Assembly: GCA_030019105.1 (NCBI GenBank)
Contig: JASEGY010000219.1
Location: 1 to 6,341 of the forward strand
Length of the DNA: 6,341 nucleotides
Direction: 5' to 3'
Source: a bacterium
GTDB lineage: Bacteria > UBA9089 > JASEGY01
A model generated the notes under the pieces. That model did no database searches. It saw only the letters and a list, made by a program, of their open reading frames with translations, and was not told the DNA's origin. Positions 4,001 through 6,341 of this stretch are shown here, one piece after another. Position 1 is the first letter of the stretch, and every line of letters begins with the position of its first letter. Position numbers and translations under genes: made by a program.

Positions 4001-6341
4001 GTTTCCGTTGTTATATCTATCGGACTGGAATATACTGTTGAGTCTGTTGTTGGAGCGCTTCCATCGGTTGTGTAATAGATTGCGGCTGTTTCATTTGCGG
4101 TCAAGGCTACTGTTTGGCTTGTATAATATATCCCGCCTGCCGGTGAGGCCGTTGTAATCGGCGCTGTGGCATCAAGTATTATCGTATCGCTGTAAGCGTC
4201 TGACCAATTGCCGGCGTTATCCTTGAACTTCACATAAACAATCTTTGTCCCGTCACCTGTGGTCAATGTCCATACCTTTGTGGACGTGTAAGCTTCAGGC
4301 GTTGACCACGTTGTCTCGTCATTACTGAACTGCATCTGCGCGAGACCGCTTTCCTCATCTGCGGCTGACAGGGAAAGGGCTGCTGAGGCGCTCCTGGTAT
4401 AATCCTCTCCACTGTTTATGGTTATGCTTCCTGTGGGCGGCGTTGTGTCAGTGGACGGCTCAAAATCAACGCCTGACGTGTCTAAGTTGTTAATGGCAAC
4501 AGTCTTTGACTCCGGCTTAAACCAGTAATTCTCCTTAGACGGGGTTATGGTGTAGTCGCCGTTGGTGAGATGCCCAAATTTGTAATTCCCTGACGCATCG
4601 GTAGTGGCCGTCCCTGATTTTTCTCCACTCAGGGTCATCAGCACGCCCTCTAATGCGGAAACATTGCCCGAGAGGTCATAGTCATTGCAGCAGGTCACTT
4701 TGAGGTTAAATGCCCGGGTCATTGTATTGGGCACAGGCGCTGAATCATCCAGTTGGACCGTAAAATCAAAGGTTCCGCATTTCAGGGCATGTCCGGAAAT
4801 CACACCTGTGGCGCTGTCAAGGTCAAGTCCAACCGGCAGGCTCCCCTTCTGAATAGACCAATGATAGGAAGTAACCCCGCCTTCCCCGGCAAGAGCCGCC
4901 TGGTAATCCGCCTTTTGCAAGGCCCCCTGTATCTCCTGGGTAGTAATATCCAGGGGGTCAATGGCATAGATAACAAGCTCCTTTTCATGCCAGGCGTAAG
5001 GATCCCCGGAATCAGTTGCCCTGACCTTAAACACAGAACTTTGCCCGGCCACAAGGTTGGCAATGCCTGAGATGTGCCCGGAGGTGGAATTCAGCTTCAA
5101 TCCCGCCGGCAGGGTTCCTTCTACGAGTCTCCAGGTGTAGGGCAACTCGCCGCCGGAGACAACAATGTGGTCCGAATAAGGAACACCCCTGTAAGCGCAT
5201 TTAAGGCCAGTGGTCTCAATGATCACATCGCCGTAGATCTCAACCGTATATTCCTGGGTGGCATACTTGACCGGGGTGCCGTTGTCGCTCACCTTCAGGG
5301 TAAAAACGTAAGCGCCGGTAGTAGTGGGGGTGCCTTCAATGCTTGCTGCTGTGGAAGAGCTTGTCAGCTCCAACCCCGGCGGCAGGACACCGCTTTCCAA
5401 TCGCCAGGCGTAAGGGGGCTTGCCCAATTTAGCCCTGACTTCGGCAGTATAAGCTTCGTTGAGTCTACCATTGGGAAGGCTTCTGGTGTAAATATAGAGA
5501 TCGTCCAATACCTCCATAATATAGGTCTTTTCCGCTGTTTGCGCCGGGTTGTCGCTGTCATTTACTTCAATAGTAAAAGAAGAGGTCTGCCTTGTGGCCG
5601 GCTTTCCATAAATCGTTCCGGTAGTTTGGTTAAAGGAAAGACCTGTGGGTAGCATGCCGCTCTTACGTCGCCACTGGTAAGGCAGTAATCCGCCCTCGGC
5701 CTCTAAGGTGAAGCTGTAAGAGACCCCTTTGGCTCCATCCGGGACAGCGCCGGTAACAATGGTCAGGTCATCGGAGATGTGCCAGAAGAATTCTTTTTGG
5801 GCGGTCTGGCTGTCGCTGTCAGTAACCTGGATAGTAAAGAGAAAATCCCCCCTGTCAGCCGGTGTCCCTGAAAGCTCCCCGGTCTGGCTGTTCAGGCTGA
5901 GGCCTTCCGGCAGATAAGCCTCTGTGATCGCCCACTTGTATGGTGACGGGCCTCCCCCGGCTACCAGCACGATGGGATTAATCGCCACGTCTTTTTTCCC
6001 ATTGGGAAGCACGGCCGAAGTCAAGATGGTCAACTGGCTGGTGATTCGGATACCCAGTTCCTGCGTGGTAGATTGGGTAGTCGGATAGGTGCTGTCAACC
6101 ACTGTAATGCTGACATTGACATAACCGGCTGCCGTGGGTATGCCGGAGATAATGCCTGTGGCTGAATTCAAGGTTAATCCGGCTGGAAGCTGGCCTGCAT
6201 AGCTGAAGGTAAACGGCCCGATGCCGCCCTTCAGACGGATGGCCTCTGAATAAGCTTCATTCTTCAGGCCGTCAGGCAAGGAGGTGGTCAGTATCTCCAG
6301 CGGATCCGAAACCTGCAGGGTAAAATCCTGGTAGGTAATCC
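1003..6341 (-). CDS. Giant secreted multidomain protein: He_PIG Ig-like repeats, InlB-B-type repeats, cohesin-like domains, dockerin-like motif, T9SS-type C-terminal tail (5' partial)
   Basis: The frame is open from the right edge to a TAA at 1003-1005, giving 1778 visible residues. An apparent TTG start at 6279 is not real: the 20 codons before it read ITYQDFTLQVSDPLEILTTS, exactly the Ig-repeat junction seen later in the protein. Modules by nucleotide position: He_PIG repeats 6300-4678; carboxypeptidase-regulatory/SdrD-B-like 4677-4450 (DASGNYKFGHLTNGDYTITP); DTTPP Ig-like 4449-4159; CHB_HEX_C-like 4158-3928 (IYYTTDGSAPT); InlB-B-type repeats 3927-3214; He_PIG 3213-2428; cohesin-like 2427-2005; dockerin-like 2004-1711; cohesin-like 1710-1300; sorting tail 1299-1006. 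All are extracellular binding or spacer folds and no catalytic domain is visible. The role is inferred as an exported adhesin or scaffold. The signal peptide and any enzyme domain would lie beyond the window. It is probably co-transcribed with the lipoprotein 13 bases downstream. Confidence 0.93.
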   Translation of the reverse strand, partial: ITYQDFTLQVSDPLEILTTSLPDGLKNEAYSEAIRLKGGIGPFTFSYAGQLPAGLTLNSATGIISGIPTAAGYVNVSITVVDSTYPTTQSTTQELGIRITSQLTILTSAVLPNGKKDVAINPIVLVAGGGPSPYKWAITEAYLPEGLSLNSQTGELSGTPADRGDFLFTIQVTDSDSQTAQKEFFWHISDDLTIVTGAVPDGAKGVSYSFTLEAEGGLLPYQWRRKSGMLPTGLSFNQTTGTIYGKPATRQTSSFTIEVNDSDNPAQTAEKTYIMEVLDDLYIYTRSLPNGRLNEAYTAEVRAKLGKPPYAWRLESGVLPPGLELTSSSTAASIEGTPTTTGAYVFTLKVSDNGTPVKYATQEYTVEIYGDVIIETTGLKCAYRGVPYSDHIVVSGGELPYTWRLVEGTLPAGLKLNSTSGHISGIANLVAGQSSVFKVRATDSGDPYAWHEKELVIYAIDPLDITTQEIQGALQKADYQAALAGEGGVTSYHWSIQKGSLPVGLDLDSATGVISGHALKCGTFDFTVQLDDSAPVPNTMTRAFNLKVTCCNDYDLSGNVSALEGVLMTLSGEKSGTATTDASGNYKFGHLTNGDYTITPSKENYWFKPESKTVAINNLDTSGVDFEPSTDTTPPTGSITINSGEDYTRSASAALSLSAADEESGLAQMQFSNDETTWSTPEAYTSTKVWTLTTGDGTKIVYVKFKDNAGNWSDAYSDTIILDATAPITTASPAGGIYYTSQTVALTANETAAIYYTTDGSAPTTDSTVYSSPIDITTETTLKFFAVDSAGNSEGIKTESYTIVYPLTVTKAGTGSGTVTSLPAGISCGFDCSETYTHGTVLTLTATPDVSSIFAGWSGACPDTETTCEVIMDAARSVTATFAIKTYTITSAAGTNGTITPTETVTVNHGANQTFTITPNVNYHAVDVLVDGTSVGAVNTYTFSDVTAGHTISATFAINTYPLTVARAGTGFGTVTSLPEGINCGSDCSETYTHGTVAILTATPAASSTFAGWSGACPDTGTTCEVTMDRARSVTATFTIIPLEIATTSLPGGVQNTDYSETLSATGGVIPYTWSIASGSLPTGLSLSTDGMISGTPTDTGTFDFTVQAQDSYTPSQSDTQSLSITINPQLEITTTLLLNGVQDTAYSQALLATGGALPYTWSLTAGSLPTGLSLSTGGLISGTPTDTGTFDFTIRITDSSSQSDTQILSIIINPPLEITTTSLPDAQLGTAYSQTLSVASGTAPYIWSISSGDLPAGLSLNSATGEISGTPATAGTSNFTVQAQDSGNPAQTDTQELSLTVKKAGVWIEPTPANLKFNLTTSVDVMVKDIQDLMGANITLKFDPARVEVEGVSEGAFLRTNNPDDIQFSSDYDNTTGEVTVSFVLTGGEPPGVSGEGILATLTFKAVAKDATSELTFDTCSFRDHFNAPIKVEAADGRFEAITDLLGGLDNDQDVDFEDYVLFVYYWNTNDTRGDIAGPISEGGKPGRPPWSETNYPYKPDGVVDFEDQMVFALMYNWYKQQEATAPLAAAAPVLRNERVVGETVVKVNSPGEAAVDKSFTVSISVRDVRDIMGAMVKLKFAPDLLEVEKVEKGEFLSENGGIVSLIEEIDPSQGEIKINTVVLGGSLSEISGSGELARVSFKPRASGKANISIEELKLRDSGNYPITAISEGADVLIGVGLSIPVAFDLFQNYPNPFQAATSISYQLPEEAFATLEVYNLSGQLVKTLVKEKKPAGWYSVKWDGRDSSGKAAASGVYLYRLTAGGFTRVEKMIILK
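1006..1299 (-). other. C-terminal type IX secretion sorting / FlgD-Ig-like tail
   Basis: The last 98 residues carry FQNYPNPF, LPEEAFATLEVYNLSGQLVK, KPAGWYSVKWDGRDSSGK, ASGVYLYRL and end with KMIILK. This is the classic layout of the Por-secretion C-terminal domain (type A sorting domain) and of the related FlgD Ig-like fold. In lineages with the type IX system it directs export through the outer membrane and surface attachment. In lineages without that system the same-looking tail has no settled role. It supports the protein being complete at this end. Confidence 0.88.
1300..1710 (-). other. Second cohesin-like domain of the giant protein
   Basis: About 137 residues with FTVSISVRDVRDIMGAMVKL, FAPDLLEVEKVEKGEFL, GEIKINTVVLGG and GELARVSFKP. 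This matches the strand order of the first cohesin-like domain, so it most likely arose by duplication. It is joined directly to the sorting tail through SEGADVLIGVGLSIP. Whether it binds a dockerin cannot be told from sequence alone. Confidence 0.78.
1711..2004 (-). other. Dockerin-like paired Ca-loop segment
   Basis: Two acidic motifs sit about 50 residues apart. The first is LDNDQDVDFEDYVLF (nt 1992-1948); the second is KPDGVVDFEDQMVFAL (about 1842-1795). Both have the D-x-D/G-x-x-D-F-E-D pattern of dockerin calcium loops followed by a short hydrophobic helix. The second loop seems split: its start, RGDIAGP, is separated from PDGVVDFED by a Gly/Pro-rich insert. A standard dockerin is about 60-70 residues and usually terminal; this one is longer and lies between two cohesin-like domains. 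An Ala/Pro-rich linker (TAPLAAAAPV) follows. Confidence 0.65.
2005..2427 (-). other. First cohesin-like domain of the giant protein
   Basis: About 141 residues after the second Ig array. Typical cohesin strand signatures are visible: VDVMVKDIQDLMGANITLKF followed by DPARVEVEGV, then GEVTVSFVLTGG and GILATLTFKA. Cohesins are beta-sandwich partners of dockerins, but in non-cellulosomal proteins such domains occur without known partners. It contains one cysteine (FDTCSF). It shares the MGA...LKF and GEG/GSG-(I/E)LA pattern with the domain at 1710-1300, so the two are probably paralogous. Confidence 0.8.
2428..3213 (-). repeat. Second He_PIG-type array, three closely related repeats
   Basis: Units lie at 3213-2950, 2949-2692 and 2691-2428. 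The first two are much closer to each other than any pair in the N-terminal array: 50 of their first 70 residues match by hand count. They share a run through LPTGLSLST and ISGTPTDTGTFDFT. The third uses the NSATGEISGTP version seen in the N-terminal array. The block lies between the InlB-B-type modules and the first cohesin-like domain, and probably spaces them. It looks like a younger expansion than the first array. Confidence 0.87.
3214..3927 (-). repeat. Three InlB-B-type 'bacterial repeat' modules, outer two near-duplicates
   Basis: The first module is 3927-3685, the middle 3684-3463 and the last 3462-3214. First and last share 65 of 80 aligned residues by hand count and are offset by exactly 468 bases. 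The DNA is also nearly repeated, including a 21-base identical stretch starting at 3349 and 3817. Both carry YPLTV, GTVTSLP, a CG-x-DC cysteine pair, FAGWSGACPDT and TTCEV, then SVTATF. Four cysteines per copy suggest two disulfides and an exported protein. The middle module is a cysteine-free relative (GTNGTITP ... DVLVDGTSVG ... ISATF) of the same beta-repeat family. These modules are common in bacterial surface proteins; their ligands are usually unknown. Confidence 0.85.
3928..4677 (-). other. Three single-copy beta-sandwich modules within the giant protein
   Basis: 4677-4450 resembles carboxypeptidase-regulatory-like / SdrD-B folds, with TTDASGNYKF, a DYTITPSKENYWFKPES stretch and a final GVDFEPS. 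4449-4159 opens with DTTPP and contains SNDETTWS, VYVKFKDNAGNWSD and DATAP, the bacterial Ig-like type found in many exported proteins. Its closest match in the window is residues 33-134 of the neighbouring lipoprotein. 4158-3928 resembles the chitobiase/beta-hexosaminidase C-terminal module (IYYTTDGSAPT, LKFFAVDSAGNSE), here with no attached glycosidase. Assignments rest on motif recognition by eye. Confidence 0.75.
4678..6341 (-). repeat. N-terminal He_PIG-type Ig-like repeat array (six full repeats plus the tail of one)
   Basis: Units of 89-92 codons begin at about 6300, 6033, 5766, 5499, 5226 and 4953; 6341-6301 is the end of an earlier unit. Each unit follows the pattern L-x-I-x-T ... 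G-x-x-PY-x-W ... LP-x-GL-x-L(N/D)S-x-(T/S)G-x-(I/L)SG-x-P ... F-x-(V/I)-x-(V/A)-x-D, the signature of the putative-Ig family (He_PIG, cadherin-like). Apart from the shared core, the units are quite divergent from each other, suggesting old duplications. Cysteine appears only in the fifth unit (GLKC) and the sixth (ALKCG and a vicinal CC near its end), so disulfides are possible there. The array probably acts as a stalk or ligand-binding region; more repeats are expected beyond the right edge. Confidence 0.88.

Noticed and set aside
3928..4158. Chitinase or hexosaminidase activity suggested by the CHB_HEX_C-like module
   Set aside because: Only the accessory beta-sandwich is present; no glycoside hydrolase catalytic domain is visible in the window.
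5074..5652. Long plus-strand open frame (192 codons) opposite the Ig-repeat array, and similar plus-strand frames at 853-1353 and 1346-1813
   Set aside because: They are antisense shadows of a well-supported minus-strand gene; the translations show no recognisable domain and no convincing ribosome site was seen.
6277..6279. TTG at 6279 as the start of the giant gene
   Set aside because: In-frame upstream codons encode the expected Ig-repeat junction, and no signal peptide follows the TTG.

Overview
The window holds the end of one surface-protein operon, all on the minus strand. The first gene is a very large secreted, non-enzymatic-looking modular protein. Its stop codon is at 1003-1005 and its reading frame is still open at the right edge (6341), so its N-terminus lies outside. 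The second gene, 13 bases downstream, is a small lipoprotein (144-989). The last 143 bases (1-143) are intergenic. They carry a stem-loop, a possible outward minus-strand promoter and a short tandem element of a kind seen scattered in many environmental bacterial genomes.

The large protein reads, from visible N-terminus to C-terminus: the tail of one Ig-like repeat, then six putative-Ig (He_PIG-type) repeats; a carboxypeptidase-regulatory-like / SdrD-B-like module; a DTTPP-type Ig-like module; a chitobiase/hexosaminidase C-terminal-like module; three InlB-B-type 'bacterial repeat' modules, the outer two near-duplicates; three more He_PIG repeats; a cohesin-like domain; a dockerin-like pair of Ca-loop motifs; a second cohesin-like domain; and a C-terminal tail of the type IX secretion sorting / FlgD-Ig type. 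No catalytic domain is visible. The lipoprotein repeats two of the same themes: a DTTPP Ig-like module followed by a cohesin-like domain, behind a lipidation signal.

The NYPNPF-type sorting tail points to a bacterium of the FCB superphylum or a candidate phylum with similar exported proteins (for example Latescibacteria-, KSB1-, Zixibacteria- or Cloacimonetes-like lineages). The phylum cannot be fixed from this window. Hand-sampled GC is about 53-55% in the flanks and about 42-43% in the central modules, so the large gene looks mosaic.

The working picture, which is inference, is a secreted adhesive or scaffold protein made together with an outer-membrane lipoprotein. The cohesin and dockerin-like modules of the pair could mediate binding between them or to other surface proteins.
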